Source: Ktedonospora formicarum (GTDB taxonomy: Bacteria > Chloroflexota > Ktedonobacteria > Ktedonobacterales > Ktedonobacteraceae). From it: 64,000 bases of DNA. The notes under the pieces are model-generated. The model had not been told where the DNA came from. It worked only from the letters and a program-made list of their open reading frames with translations, and made no database searches. Shown one piece after another: positions 35,349-44,878 of the stretch. The first letter of the stretch is position 1. Every line of letters begins with the position of its first letter. The stretch lies in the NCBI RefSeq assembly GCF_016587355.1, contig NZ_BNJF01000010.1:186001-250000 (forward strand), in the 5' to 3' direction. The position numbers and the translations under genes were made by a program.

Positions 35349-37265
35349 ATGTCCTGGTCGACTCTTTTTCGCAAACTCCCGGTACACGTATTTCATATCA
35401 TCGTAATTTGTATTGTTCTCGCATGTAGTGTCTTTGCTTTCTTCTCTTCACCATTCCACGCGCGTGCTGCTGGAGAGACAGTTAGCGTGTGGCTCACCAC
35501 CGGGGATCTCAGCACCCATCTCGCGCAGCAACCTGGCCTCACGTTTGCCGCTGGTAACGCTTCTGGAAACGTAATTACCGTCAATGAGAATCAGACCTTT
35601 CAACAGATGGATGGTTTTGGTGCTTCTTTTACTGACTCCTCCGCGTGGCTTGTCTATAACAAGATGAGTAGTAGTCAGCGTTCTACATTGATGAATAACC
35701 TTTTTAGTAGCAGTAGTGGCATTGGCCTGAACTTCCTCCGCCAGCCTATCGGTGCTTCAGATCTCACGCGGCCAGCTCCTGCTGTGGGTGAGTATTCGTA
35801 TGATGACATACCCAGTGGACAGACCGATCCATCGCTGACGCATTTCACCATCGCCCATGATTCCGCTTATATCATTCCAGTGCTGCAACAGGCGTTGCAG
35901 ATCAACCCTGCCATCAAGATTATGGGCACGCCCTGGAGCCCCCCTGGCTGGATGAAGTCGACTGGCTCGATGGAGGGTGGCACACTCAACACGAGTGCCT
36001 ATAGTGCCTATGCCAACTACTTCGTCAAGTATGTTCAAGCATATCAGGCCCAGGGATTACCTATCTATGCCATTACACCGCAAAATGAGCCTCTCTATGT
36101 GCCCAATGGTTATCCTGGAATGTCGTTTCCTGCGAGCGATGAAACCAACTTCATTAAAAACTATCTGGGACCAGCCTTCGCTAGCAACGGTGTTACAACG
36201 AAAATCCTGGGTTACGACCACAACTGGGATCAGTCAGGCTATCCTACTACCATTTTGAATGATGCAACCGCCAATGCTTACACCGCTGGTACCGCCTGGC
36301 ATTGTTATGGTGGTAGCGTTGATGCGCAGACGTCGGTGCATACCTCGTATCCCAACAAGGATGCCTGGGAGACGGAATGTTCTGGCGGAACATGGGAAAA
36401 TAGCAATGGCTTTCCCAATACAATGTCGCTGTTGATTGGCGTTGTGCGCAATTGGGGCAAGTCGGTGGTTCGCTGGGGCATGGTGCTTGACCCTAATGGT
36501 CAGCCGAATCTCGGTACGGGCGCGGCCTGCTCAACCTGCCGTGGTGTTGTCAGCGTGGATCAGAGCAATGGTAACGTCACCTATAACGGGGATTACTACG
36601 CTTTGGGGCAGGCTAGTAAGTTTGTCGCACCCGGTGCCTATCATATTGATTCCAGCACTGGGAGTAATGGCATTCAGGATGTTGCCTTCAAGAATCCCGA
36701 TGGAACCAAAGTGCTGGTTGTCTATAACTCTGCATCAAGTAGTCAGACATTTAATGTGCAGTGGAATGGGGAAAAATTTTCCTACACGCTGCCAGCAGGC
36801 GGGGCTGCGACCTTCAAATGGAGTGGGATGCAAACAGGTGGTACGGGCGCTCCGGTGGGTCATACTATCTGGCTCAAAACAACGAACAATAACAACTATG
36901 TGAGTGCTCGAACTGACCAGACCAATATGCCGCTGGATGCAAATGTGGCTCTGATGCAGGCCTGGGAGCAATTTGATGTGATTGATGCTGGCGGTGGTCT
37001 TATCGCATTGAGGGCACACGCCAATAACAACTATGTGAGTGCTCGAATTAACCAGGCTAACGCGCCGTTGGAGGCAATTGCTACACAGGTGCAGGGCTGG
37101 GAACAATTCAGGTGGCTGCCCCAGAGCAACGGGACGGTCGCGCTGCAAGCTGTAGCGAATAACAATTATGTGAGTGCCCGAACTGACCAAGCGAATACGC
37201 CGCTGGATGCAAATGTGACTCAAGTGCAGGGCTGGGAACAATTCACGTGGGGGCAGGTGTCATAA
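35349..37265 (+). CDS. Secreted GH30 glycosidase with fascin-like repeats
   Basis: The 638-residue protein has a signal peptide (hydrophobic 14-32, cleavage near ARA-A41), a GH30 barrel with QMDGFGASFTDSSAW, acid/base E247 (TPQNEPLY) and nucleophile E343 (WETECSGG), a beta domain, and three C-terminal repeats of about 42 residues (515-638) each with NNNYVSAR and QGWEQF, a fascin-like beta-trefoil. GH30 members cleave beta-1,6-glucan, glucosylceramide or xylan. The trefoil may bind sugar or wall material. The RBS GGAGG inside the upstream ATGGAGG favours the ATG at 35349 over 35337 and 35271. A hairpin closes the gene at 37279-37321. Confidence 0.93.
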   Translation: MSWSTLFRKLPVHVFHIIVICIVLACSVFAFFSSPFHARAAGETVSVWLTTGDLSTHLAQQPGLTFAAGNASGNVITVNENQTFQQMDGFGASFTDSSAWLVYNKMSSSQRSTLMNNLFSSSSGIGLNFLRQPIGASDLTRPAPAVGEYSYDDIPSGQTDPSLTHFTIAHDSAYIIPVLQQALQINPAIKIMGTPWSPPGWMKSTGSMEGGTLNTSAYSAYANYFVKYVQAYQAQGLPIYAITPQNEPLYVPNGYPGMSFPASDETNFIKNYLGPAFASNGVTTKILGYDHNWDQSGYPTTILNDATANAYTAGTAWHCYGGSVDAQTSVHTSYPNKDAWETECSGGTWENSNGFPNTMSLLIGVVRNWGKSVVRWGMVLDPNGQPNLGTGAACSTCRGVVSVDQSNGNVTYNGDYYALGQASKFVAPGAYHIDSSTGSNGIQDVAFKNPDGTKVLVVYNSASSSQTFNVQWNGEKFSYTLPAGGAATFKWSGMQTGGTGAPVGHTIWLKTTNNNNYVSARTDQTNMPLDANVALMQAWEQFDVIDAGGGLIALRAHANNNYVSARINQANAPLEAIATQVQGWEQFRWLPQSNGTVALQAVANNNYVSARTDQANTPLDANVTQVQGWEQFTWGQVS

Positions 37266-37278
37266 GACTGTGTTTTGC

Positions 37279-37321
37279 AAAGAGGCTGAAATTCTTGAGA
37301 GAAAAGAGTTTCAGCCTCTTT
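37279..37321 (+). terminator. Terminator after GH30 gene
   Basis: 13-bp arms AAAGAGGCTGAAA (37279-37291) and TTTCAGCCTCTTT (37309-37321), 14 bases after the stop. Confidence 0.75.
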
Positions 37322-37419
37322 GTTGTACCAACATACAACCAATCAAAGTTTCGCTCAAGGGAACAAACATAGAATTGGTCCTGATTTTTTCGCTCATATA
37401 ATAAGGGCAGTGTTCTTTG

Positions 37420-37791
37420 CTATTGTGTGGCTTCTTGCGTCATTGAATGCTCTTGATTGTTCTCGTCCGGCTGTTTTTCCCAGGCCTTGCCCCAATGGTA
37501 CATGGCATTCAGGACTGCGCGAAAATCTCTTCCTTTCTCTGTTAAGGAATACTCTACAGTGATGGGCACAGTAGGAACGACACGACGATGGATGACTCCA
37601 TTAGCTTCTAAATGGCGCAAGGTATCAGTTAATGCTTTGGTGCTGATGTCTTCTAAGTGCCTCCGTAGTTGGTTGAAGCGCAGAGGACTGATAGACAGGT
37701 GCGTCAGCACAAGAAAAGACCACTTTCCTCCCAGTACCGACAATGCTTCTCTGATGGGAGGCAAGCATCGCTCATCTATCGCTTTGTGCAT
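37420..37791 (-). CDS. HxlR-family transcriptional regulator
   Basis: The 123-residue regulator has the HxlR core LSVLGGKWSFLVLTHL, FNQLRRHLEDISTKALTDTLRHLE and the wing RRVVPTVPITVEYSLTEKG. AAAAGG is correctly spaced for the ATG at 37791, so the ATG at 37800 is not used. It has a cysteine at CLPPIRE near its N-terminus. It is divergent from the deazaflavin-type reductase gene (37947), its probable target. Confidence 0.92.
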   Translation of the reverse strand: MHKAIDERCLPPIREALSVLGGKWSFLVLTHLSISPLRFNQLRRHLEDISTKALTDTLRHLEANGVIHRRVVPTVPITVEYSLTEKGRDFRAVLNAMYHWGKAWEKQPDENNQEHSMTQEATQ

Positions 37792-37857
37792 CGCATTCAT
37801 CCTTTTAAAAAGTAAGATAGTTTAGTATCGAAAATTAGATAAAAAAATAGTACCTAC

Positions 37858-37886
37858 TTCACATAATAGTCTATATTTTTTACAAT
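37858..37886 (+). promoter_or_regulatory. Promoter of deazaflavin-type enzyme gene
   Basis: TTCACA (37858-37863), 17-base spacer, TACAAT (37881-37886), in the HxlR/reductase intergenic region. Confidence 0.45.
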
Positions 37887-37946
37887 GGCAATGAGCTTAT
37901 CAATGAGATGAGCCTGCAATACACGCAGTATGGAGGTGACTATTGT

Positions 37947-38444
37947 ATGAAGGTAGACACAACACCTGCTGGTCCTCCTTCTATCTCAAAGTCTGCGCTG
38001 ATTCTGACAAAGGCGCTCAATGTCATTCTTTCGTCGATCTTACGTTCTCCCTTCCATAGGAAGTTAAGTCAACGGTTCATTCTCTTGTCATTCAAAGGGC
38101 GCAGGAGCGGGAAGAGATATACCATCGTGGTGGGATATCAGCGTGAAGATGAAGTGCTCGAGGTGATTTCTCCTCGGAACTGGTGGAGGAATCTGCAAGG
38201 GGAGAATACACATGTTTCAGTCCTGCTACAAGGACGATGGTATGATGGCGTGGTAGAAGCCTTTCATGGTGATGAGACGGTCGTTGATGGGTATCTGCGC
38301 GCAATGCAGCGCTCCCATGCTTTGATCGGCATGTATCATGTGGAGGTGGACGAGACTGGTCAGCCAAAGCGAGAGAGTGTGTGCCAGGCGACCCGAACGT
38401 GTGCACTTGTGCGTATTCTGCTTCTGCCCGAAAAGTGCATTTAA
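37947..38444 (+). CDS. Deazaflavin (F420)-type nitroreductase family protein
   Basis: The 165-residue protein belongs to the Ddn-like/nitroreductase family of split beta-barrels: LSFKGRRSGKRYTIVVGYQRE and a strand pair ending in VSVLLQGRWYDG. It would use F420H2 to reduce or detoxify small substrates; a lipophilic N-terminal helix (about 10-28) may associate it with the membrane. TGGAGGTG precedes the ATG. The divergent HxlR gene suggests regulation by oxidative or carbonyl stress. Confidence 0.78.
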   Translation: MKVDTTPAGPPSISKSALILTKALNVILSSILRSPFHRKLSQRFILLSFKGRRSGKRYTIVVGYQREDEVLEVISPRNWWRNLQGENTHVSVLLQGRWYDGVVEAFHGDETVVDGYLRAMQRSHALIGMYHVEVDETGQPKRESVCQATRTCALVRILLLPEKCI

Positions 38445-38626
38445 ATAGTCTCGAATTTTGAGCATGCCAACCTGGATATCATCATAACCGGTCCCTTGAT
38501 GTTCGGTTGTAATCGGAAGCCATTTCTCTTGCCTGCAGCGGCCTGGGCAGTCCTTTTGTCCAGGCCGTTGCGCGTTCGGCTCCCAACCGCTATCATCCAG
38601 ATATTATATATTCTCTTAGGTACTCT

Positions 38627-39358
38627 TCACGAATTTGCAGCTTCTGGCTTTGCTGTGCTGCTGGTTCTTGTCGTCTGGGATACGAATGCTGAAGCATTGA
38701 ATCCTTTCGCGATCAGCCATCCTCCTACGAATATTTCCCACAGACCGCCTGGAAGCTCGGAAACCAGACCCAGGCCGGATCCCATAAGTTCCGAGACCAT
38801 TCCGAAACAAATGATCGCGTACCCAGCGAGGCCCCAGACAGCGATCCAGCGAGGAACCAATCGTGCCCTATAGAACAGATAGTTAAGCATCAAACCAGCC
38901 AGCCCAAGAGCGATCCAGCCGATATTGTCTGCATACGGGATTGCCTGGACGAACGTCGTGCTCAGGGCTTGAAGGGAGAATGTGGTGGGGGCCGTTGCTT
39001 TCATGTATGCACCCGCAAGTGGTATTTGAAGGAGTACGAGGAGAACGTGGATGGCAAGAAAGATGGCATCGATGATCCTGGAAGCGAGGTAGCCGATGGC
39101 TAGACGTTCGCTGTGTGTTTTAAGGACTGGGAACATCATAACCCCATGAGCAGCGTCACCAACGGCGGCCATCAACCAGAGTATCGCGCCAATTGCCAGT
39201 ATCATGCTCTTTGCAGAAACTGTAGAAAGGTAATCTGGAGCACCAAGAATAGATTGGATGAGTCCGGTCCCTGCAAGGCCGACAACGAACCCCCCAAGGT
39301 ACACTCCCCCCACGACGATAGCGGTTGTTCTGTAGGTATTCATGCCTTCTTTGGTCAT
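38627..39358 (-). CDS. DUF4386 membrane protein
   Basis: The 243-residue protein has about seven membrane helices and the DUF4386 pattern: RTTAIVVGGVYLGGFVVG, a central GDAAHGVMMFPVLK-type loop, and PRWIAVWGLAGYAII. Function is unknown; the family occurs in large numbers in soil bacteria. AAAGGAG is nine bases before the ATG at 39358; the earlier frame to 39508 lacks this. A small gene of unknown role is upstream (39509-39781). Confidence 0.88.
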   Translation of the reverse strand: MTKEGMNTYRTTAIVVGGVYLGGFVVGLAGTGLIQSILGAPDYLSTVSAKSMILAIGAILWLMAAVGDAAHGVMMFPVLKTHSERLAIGYLASRIIDAIFLAIHVLLVLLQIPLAGAYMKATAPTTFSLQALSTTFVQAIPYADNIGWIALGLAGLMLNYLFYRARLVPRWIAVWGLAGYAIICFGMVSELMGSGLGLVSELPGGLWEIFVGGWLIAKGFNASAFVSQTTRTSSTAKPEAANS

Positions 39359-39508
39359 CACCGTTTTCTCCTTTACTGGATATAGTGTTGAATTGCTACT
39401 GGATTGAATTTCTGTAAAATTGTGGTTACCCATCCTGTCTCTGGGAACGAACAGAGGAGGACCTCCTCCTCGGAGGCCGATCTTAGATCGCGCGAAGCCA
39501 ACTATCAT

Positions 39509-39781
39509 TTACTGTTTGGCTTTTACTGACGTATCCTGGTCGGGATCAATGCACATGACCGAGAGCAATGGCATGCCTACATCACGCACTCTTTTAAGTA
39601 AGCCATACAACGCGGCTTGGTCAACCACCGGGCCGGTTAAAAGCATCTCGCCATTGTCGAGAGTTGTGAGCGTGAGCCCCTCAAACCAATCTGTCCATTC
39701 ATACCCAAGGTGGCCCTTGATCCTGATTTGGTAGATCAAAGATTTTTCTGGATCATATGCTGCATTAGATATGCTTGGCAT
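39509..39781 (-). CDS. Conserved small hypothetical protein
   Basis: The 90-residue product has a strand YQIRIKGHLGYEWTDWF, LTLTTLDNGEMLLTGPVVDQAALYGLL and a helix. GYEWTDWFEG with TGPV(V/L)DQAALHG is a recurrent pattern in small proteins found beside DUF4386 or oxidoreductase genes in Chloroflexota and actinobacteria. No catalytic motif is visible. AGAAGGGA precedes the ATG. It is 150 bases upstream of the DUF4386 gene on the same strand. Confidence 0.75.
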   Translation of the reverse strand: MPSISNAAYDPEKSLIYQIRIKGHLGYEWTDWFEGLTLTTLDNGEMLLTGPVVDQAALYGLLKRVRDVGMPLLSVMCIDPDQDTSVKAKQ

Positions 39782-40035
39782 GATTCTGTCCCTTCTGTAA
39801 TCGGTCGCCTTCGCCTGTGCTGCTTCCTCAATCTTTTAGAAGAATAACCCTAGGATCAGTTGTGTGGAGAGACTCGAAAGGGGTGTTTGAGGTGGTGTTG
39901 TGAAGCGATGGCGGCGAGACTCGAGAGGGGGTATCAAGTGGGAAGGAGGGCTCACTCGTTGATTGCATGGCTCATTGTGGATCTTACCTAGACCACGTTT
40001 GTAGAGGGGCGCTAGAAAATTTTTACGCAAGCAGC

Positions 40036-42681
40036 TTATAACAGACCAAGCAGGCGCGCTCGGGCAACCGCTTCCGTACGCCGTTGGACATGTAGTTTCC
40101 CAAAGATTTTCTTATTGTGCCCTTTTACTGTTTCTAGGGCAAGGACCAGCCTCTCGCTTATCTCCTGATTCGAGAGGCCCTGCGCAATGAGCTGGAGAAC
40201 TTCTACCTCCCGTCGGCTGAGTGGCTCGATGAGGGATTGGGTTGGTGGGAACGGATGAGCGGCGGTTTCGTTCTTGTGTTCCTCAGCCTTCCATACAGTA
40301 AGTAACTTCCTGATATAGTTCGGCATCCTCCCAAAAGCCTGCGCTTGCGACAAGAGTAGCGCCATGGCTGCCCCTTCGTTGACAAAGAGACGGATGAAGC
40401 CAGCAGGTTCGGCAATCGCCAGCGCGTCACAGACCAGGTGCACTGCCTGATCCTGCTCACCATGTGCCTGGAGTGCGAGTGCCTGGAGCACCATTACTTT
40501 GAGTTGCTCATCTTGCCACCCTTTCCCTTCTACCTGCTCTCGCCATGACTCTAGCACTGTCAGTGCTGCGGATGTTTCTCCCTTAGCCAGGTAGACCCGG
40601 GCCTGACTAAGAGGGAGCTGGTACTCCTGAGCCAGTTCTGCTGCTGTTGAGAAATCCCCTCGGTGAAGCAAGGGAAGCACCTGTGCGGCAGCAACATCAG
40701 ACATCCGATGTTCAAAGTTCTGCCGACGCACGAACTCTTCAGCCTCAGCCAAAATGGCGGTTGCGCTAATCATGTCTCCCTGGGTCAGTTTTAGATGGGC
40801 GAGGAACACAGCATACGAAATGGATGTATCGATGCTCTCTATCTGCTGCGTCAGGTGAATGCATTGTTGTCCGTGCTGCCAGGCTTCTTCCAGGTTATTC
40901 CACTGATAGAGGATACGGGCCAATCCAAGGTGTGCTTCGCAGGCAATCAGTAGCGGTGGATTACCTGCCAATTGCAGGGCGCGTTTGTAGGTCTGTGTTG
41001 CTAGAGGTAGCTGGTTGTTAGTTTCCTGTACCTGGCCCAGACTGACCATAGCTGCTATGGTATAGATAGAATCCTCCAATGACTTTCCGCTGGCGATAAT
41101 TTCTCTATAGGCTCGGCTGGCTGCCGCACGGTCTCCTTGCAGCTGATGGGCGTATCCCAGTGTCCAGGTAATTGCGGTACGGAGAGACAGGTTATTGGAA
41201 TGCAGATACGAGAGGGCGCGGTGCGACTGGGTCATGATGGTTTCTACATCGTGTTGCATGACAGCCAATGTGGCCCGCATTGAGGCAATACGTCCAATAA
41301 GATCCTGGACCCTGTCGTCTGGTTCTGTGCCTTGAAGTGCGACTTCAGCAGCTTGGCGCTTCTGTTCGACGGCGGTATTTTTGCCGACAAACAAGACCGC
41401 CGAGGCATACACTACCCATAATGAGGGCCTGGCATCTAGATCCGCGGTTGGGAGCGACTCCAACCAGGAGAGTACAGGGGCTACCGTGCCCAGAAATGGC
41501 AGGGACATTCCTTTGCCTTCCACCAGGCGTGTGGCGCGGTCAATATCATGGGCGGCAACTGCATGATGAAAGGCTTCCAGTTCCAAGCCATTTTCTTCAT
41601 ACCAGACACTGGCGCGCCGATGTAATTCGGCGATGAGGTGCCTCTCTTCACCCATGGGCGAGGCGGTCGTTGATTGTAGTCGCTTTCTCAGTAATTCAGC
41701 AAAGAGATGGTGATAACGGTACCAGCGCCGTTCGTTGTCAAGAGGGATGATGAACAGGTTGGTGCGTTCGAGATATTCCAGAGTAGTTTGCCCGGAAAGC
41801 GATGAGTCAGGCACAACGGCCTCGCATAAGGAGCCGCACATCTGCTTGAGGATGGAGGTGTACAGCAAAAACGCCTGAACATGAGCGTCCTGCTTCGAGA
41901 GAACTTCTTCTATCAGGTAGTCCAACACGAAATGATGGGTGCCAGTGAAAGAGGTAATGAAGCGGGTCGTGTCCTGGTGTCCCTGCATGGCAAGCGCGGC
42001 GAATTGTAGACCGGCAATCCAGCCTTCGGTACGCTTTTCCAGGGTGGCGATGTCGTGATCTGCAAGGGGGTGTCCCATCATCTGGTTGAGAAAGGCGGTG
42101 GCTTCCGAGAGCGTAAAACGCAAATCAGCGGCGCGTAGTTCGGTCAAGTGGTCCTGAGCACGTAGTCGCGCCAGGGAGAACTGAGGGTCTTCACGCGTAG
42201 AGATGACCAGATGCATTTGGGGGGGCAGGTGATTGACGAGATAGCTGAGGATCTGCTCAACTGGCTTGGCATCAATTACGTGATAATCGTCCAAGACGAG
42301 GATGAAATGGTCGCTTCTGGTGGTCAGTTCGTTCAGCAAGGCCGTCAGTATCATTTCGGTTGGTGGTGGCTGACTTGAATGGAGGGCAACCAATACTCCT
42401 TCTCCAATCGTGCCCTCAATCGTCTGCAAAGCCGCAACGAGATATGCCAGAAAGCGCGTAGGAGTGTTCTCCGCCTCATCCAGGGAAAGCCAGGCGGTTG
42501 GCCGCCCGATGCCTCTGACCCATGAGCTAATGAGCGAGGTTTTGCCAAAGCCAGCGGGAGCTGAGATAAGAGTCAATTTGCGGTGTAGCCCTTCGTTAAG
42601 CTGCTCGATCAAATTGGGGCGGTTGATTATGTTAGGCCGAAGCCGGGGGAGATATAGTTTCGTGGCTAAAATTGATATCAC
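40036..42681 (-). CDS. MalT-like LuxR-family regulator
   Basis: The 881-residue protein follows the MalT plan: N-terminal ATKLYLPRLRPNIINRP, NTPase with Walker A APAGFGKTSL (about 41-50), Walker B LVLDDYHV (about 129-136), helical and winged region, a TPR sensor domain (about 380-800), and a C-terminal LuxR HTH (LSRREVEVLQLIAQGLSNQEI ... VKGHNKKIFGKL). It is a STAND-type ATP-dependent activator. The start is GTG at 42681, with AAGGAGAGA eight bases upstream. The relic at 43056-43244 derives from the same family. Confidence 0.93.
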   Translation of the reverse strand: MISILATKLYLPRLRPNIINRPNLIEQLNEGLHRKLTLISAPAGFGKTSLISSWVRGIGRPTAWLSLDEAENTPTRFLAYLVAALQTIEGTIGEGVLVALHSSQPPPTEMILTALLNELTTRSDHFILVLDDYHVIDAKPVEQILSYLVNHLPPQMHLVISTREDPQFSLARLRAQDHLTELRAADLRFTLSEATAFLNQMMGHPLADHDIATLEKRTEGWIAGLQFAALAMQGHQDTTRFITSFTGTHHFVLDYLIEEVLSKQDAHVQAFLLYTSILKQMCGSLCEAVVPDSSLSGQTTLEYLERTNLFIIPLDNERRWYRYHHLFAELLRKRLQSTTASPMGEERHLIAELHRRASVWYEENGLELEAFHHAVAAHDIDRATRLVEGKGMSLPFLGTVAPVLSWLESLPTADLDARPSLWVVYASAVLFVGKNTAVEQKRQAAEVALQGTEPDDRVQDLIGRIASMRATLAVMQHDVETIMTQSHRALSYLHSNNLSLRTAITWTLGYAHQLQGDRAAASRAYREIIASGKSLEDSIYTIAAMVSLGQVQETNNQLPLATQTYKRALQLAGNPPLLIACEAHLGLARILYQWNNLEEAWQHGQQCIHLTQQIESIDTSISYAVFLAHLKLTQGDMISATAILAEAEEFVRRQNFEHRMSDVAAAQVLPLLHRGDFSTAAELAQEYQLPLSQARVYLAKGETSAALTVLESWREQVEGKGWQDEQLKVMVLQALALQAHGEQDQAVHLVCDALAIAEPAGFIRLFVNEGAAMALLLSQAQAFGRMPNYIRKLLTVWKAEEHKNETAAHPFPPTQSLIEPLSRREVEVLQLIAQGLSNQEISERLVLALETVKGHNKKIFGKLHVQRRTEAVARARLLGLL

Positions 42682-43055
42682 GTTCTCTCTCCTTAGCAGG
42701 TGCGATCAGCTGCATCTCTCCTGCAAGAGCAGTCTATGGAGTGTTCTCATGGGGAGGAGTCTCTCGACGAACTGTGTGATGAATCCTGCTCAAAAGAAGT
42801 ATATCAGATATGATACAGCATTCCTAGGCAGGTATGTGTATTTGTGGTGGGCATTCCGATTCCGATGTATGGAAGGTGGTCCTGAGTGTACTGTCTTGAC
42901 TACAAGGTGGTGTCTCAAACCAGGGAAAGGATGTTGCAAGTAACCGTAAGATCATTGCTTTTCCTCCTACAGAAATCATCTCACGCTCGCCATGTCTCCT
43001 TCTGAGCGAGGTATCGGCTCAGGAAATACATAGGAAAGTTGCCACTATCCAAATC

Positions 43056-43244
43056 TTGCTCACCTCATGTAGCAAGCAGCCAGATCTTACGATTGCTTAT
43101 GCTCATGGAGCCTTGCGTTCTCTTCCTGAGAATGATTACAGATGGCGCTTGAATCCCATGCTCCTCCTTGGGCTGGCGTATCAACTTCAGGGCGAGGTCG
43201 CTCTGGCGGAGCAGGATAGTTGCAAAGTTCTTCTCCTTTTCTAA
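43056..43244 (+). pseudogene. Fragment of a MalT-like TPR domain
   Basis: IAYAHGALRSLPENDYRWR and LLLGLAYQLQGEVALAEQ are hallmark stretches of the TPR sensor of MalT-like LuxR proteins. Only about 60 codons survive, with no NTPase or HTH. It lies head-to-head with the intact MalT-like gene and shows loss of a second copy. The rest of 42682-43308 shows nothing else. Confidence 0.7.
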
Positions 43245-43308
43245 CAATATGAGCCGATTTTCTCATGGTGAGGCAAGGTATACACTGGCACAGATGTGAT
43301 TGCCATCA

Positions 43309-44268
43309 TTACTTTTTCTTCTTCTCTAAAGGTTGGACGAATCCCCAATTGAGCAGTGATATAGCATCGGCTTCACGAGTCTGTTCATCTAATGCCTGAC
43401 GTTCGGCTACCTGGTTATCTCGGAGTTGCTGGCTTGCCTTTCCTACAGAATGTAAGACCACTCCGATCAGAGTATGTCCCTGGCGAGTGGCAGCAAAAAC
43501 CAGGCAGCCACCAGCAGCTCCTGTCCAGCCAGTCTTTATGCCAAGCATCCCTTGATAACTCCACAAGAGGCCATTGCTGTTCTTCCAGGAGTGAGCTGTA
43601 TGTGTCGTCGTTTCCGCAATCTCATAGTTTTTTTGAGAGACAATGTGTGCGAATAGAGGAATACTCATGGCATAACGCGTCAGCGTAAGGAGATCGCTCG
43701 CGGTACTGTAAGGCTGGTTGCCAGTGAGTGGATTGCCGCTCAGTGTAGTATCTAAGCCACTCACCGTCACGAAATGAGTTTGGGACAGATGTAATTCTTG
43801 AGCTTCTTCGTTCATCATGTCGACATATCGTTCGTCTGAGATAGCGACGCTATCCGCAATAGCGACAGCCGCATCATCTCCAGAATTAAGCAGCAAACCG
43901 TAGAGGAGATCACGGAGTTTTATGCTCTCTCCTTTGTGTAAATACGCGGAACTCCCAATGAGATTTTGATCAATTGCATCCTGACCTACGGTAACCATCT
44001 GATCAAGATCGCCTTTTTTCATCGCGACCAGGGCTGTCATAATCTTGGTCGTGCTGGCTATTGGTACCTGGACATTTTCATTTTTGGCAAAAAGAATAGC
44101 GCCTGTGTCATTGTCCATAAGGATAGCTTCGCTGGCATCAAGCATTGGTTCTTTATCAGCATGCACGATCTGTGACCAGAGAGGCGTCAGGAACCAGTAA
44201 TAGCAACCAGTCAAAAGAAGAAGCGCAGCAAAAAGAATGCATACTGTTTGCAAAAGATATTTTTTCAT
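43309..44268 (-). CDS. D-alanyl-D-alanine carboxypeptidase (S11, PBP5-like)
   Basis: The 319-residue protein has a short N-terminal signal with a possible lipobox LLTGC, then the S11 peptidase fold. Motifs: ASTTKIM (SxxK; catalytic Ser), SGDDAA (SxN position, here SGD), and IKTGWTG (KTG). It trims D-Ala from peptidoglycan stem peptides at the outer surface. ATG 44268 (MKKYLLQ) is preferred since an AAAGAGA site precedes it; 44307 would add 13 hydrophilic residues. It ends in a KKKK tail. The change SGN to SGD occurs in several environmental relatives, so activity is still likely. Confidence 0.88.
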   Translation of the reverse strand: MKKYLLQTVCILFAALLLLTGCYYWFLTPLWSQIVHADKEPMLDASEAILMDNDTGAILFAKNENVQVPIASTTKIMTALVAMKKGDLDQMVTVGQDAIDQNLIGSSAYLHKGESIKLRDLLYGLLLNSGDDAAVAIADSVAISDERYVDMMNEEAQELHLSQTHFVTVSGLDTTLSGNPLTGNQPYSTASDLLTLTRYAMSIPLFAHIVSQKNYEIAETTTHTAHSWKNSNGLLWSYQGMLGIKTGWTGAAGGCLVFAATRQGHTLIGVVLHSVGKASQQLRDNQVAERQALDEQTREADAISLLNWGFVQPLEKKKK

Positions 44269-44878
44269 GTAGGCTATTTTCTCTTTCAGTTTCTTAGGTG
44301 TGAACAAGAGGCTGAGCCAGAGGATATTTCGCTGTGCGATAGGTGTAACAATGTTTTATTTGCTAATTTATTTTGAAAACATGTATATTCATTTTGGTGG
44401 CAACGGGCACTCTCAACTTTCAGTCATAGAAGATTGATATACATCAATGAATCATTGCTAGTATATGCTTCCACCTCCCTGAGGCAAACACCTATACGGG
44501 TGGAGTTTCCTCCCCCGAATAGGGGAGCACTGTTATCTGTCATTTAAATTGGGTCTTCCCACAGGATGTGCAACCAGCTTGTAGCAGGCGAGAAATGAAA
44601 TAATGGAAGAGGTTGTTGGGAAGCAGGCAGGGCCGTTTGTTCCTCCTGATCAGTTCAGACAGTAGATAAAACCTCGCACAAATTACCTGCTTGGAAGCTC
44701 ATTTCTTCTGTATAACTTGGTGAAGAGAAATGCGGGTATGTATGCGATGGTCACTGCAAAGTCCCATTGTGAATCAGCTCATTGCTCTTCCCTCCCCTTC
44801 TGCGCTATCTTTTCGCTGTTTGTGAGCCAAGCCATTACCATGATCACTTTGGTATTGTGTCTAGTGGAGAGGAAAGCA
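44269..44878. other. Intergenic region, no supported gene
   Basis: A GC-rich patch (44480-44530) with small hairpins is the only structure noticed. The promoter of the carboxypeptidase should lie at the start of this stretch. Confidence 0.4.

Noticed and set aside
34896..35396. Minus-strand 166-codon ORF
   Set aside because: Only the HHAGQLRTIY part is meaningful, and it belongs to the regulator relic; the rest is Ser/Pro-rich and not coding-like.
39836..40030. Degenerate repeated segment with GAGACTCGA-GGGG units
   Set aside because: Two similar units about 60 bases apart (near 39870 and 39920) are too degenerate and too few to call a repeat family.
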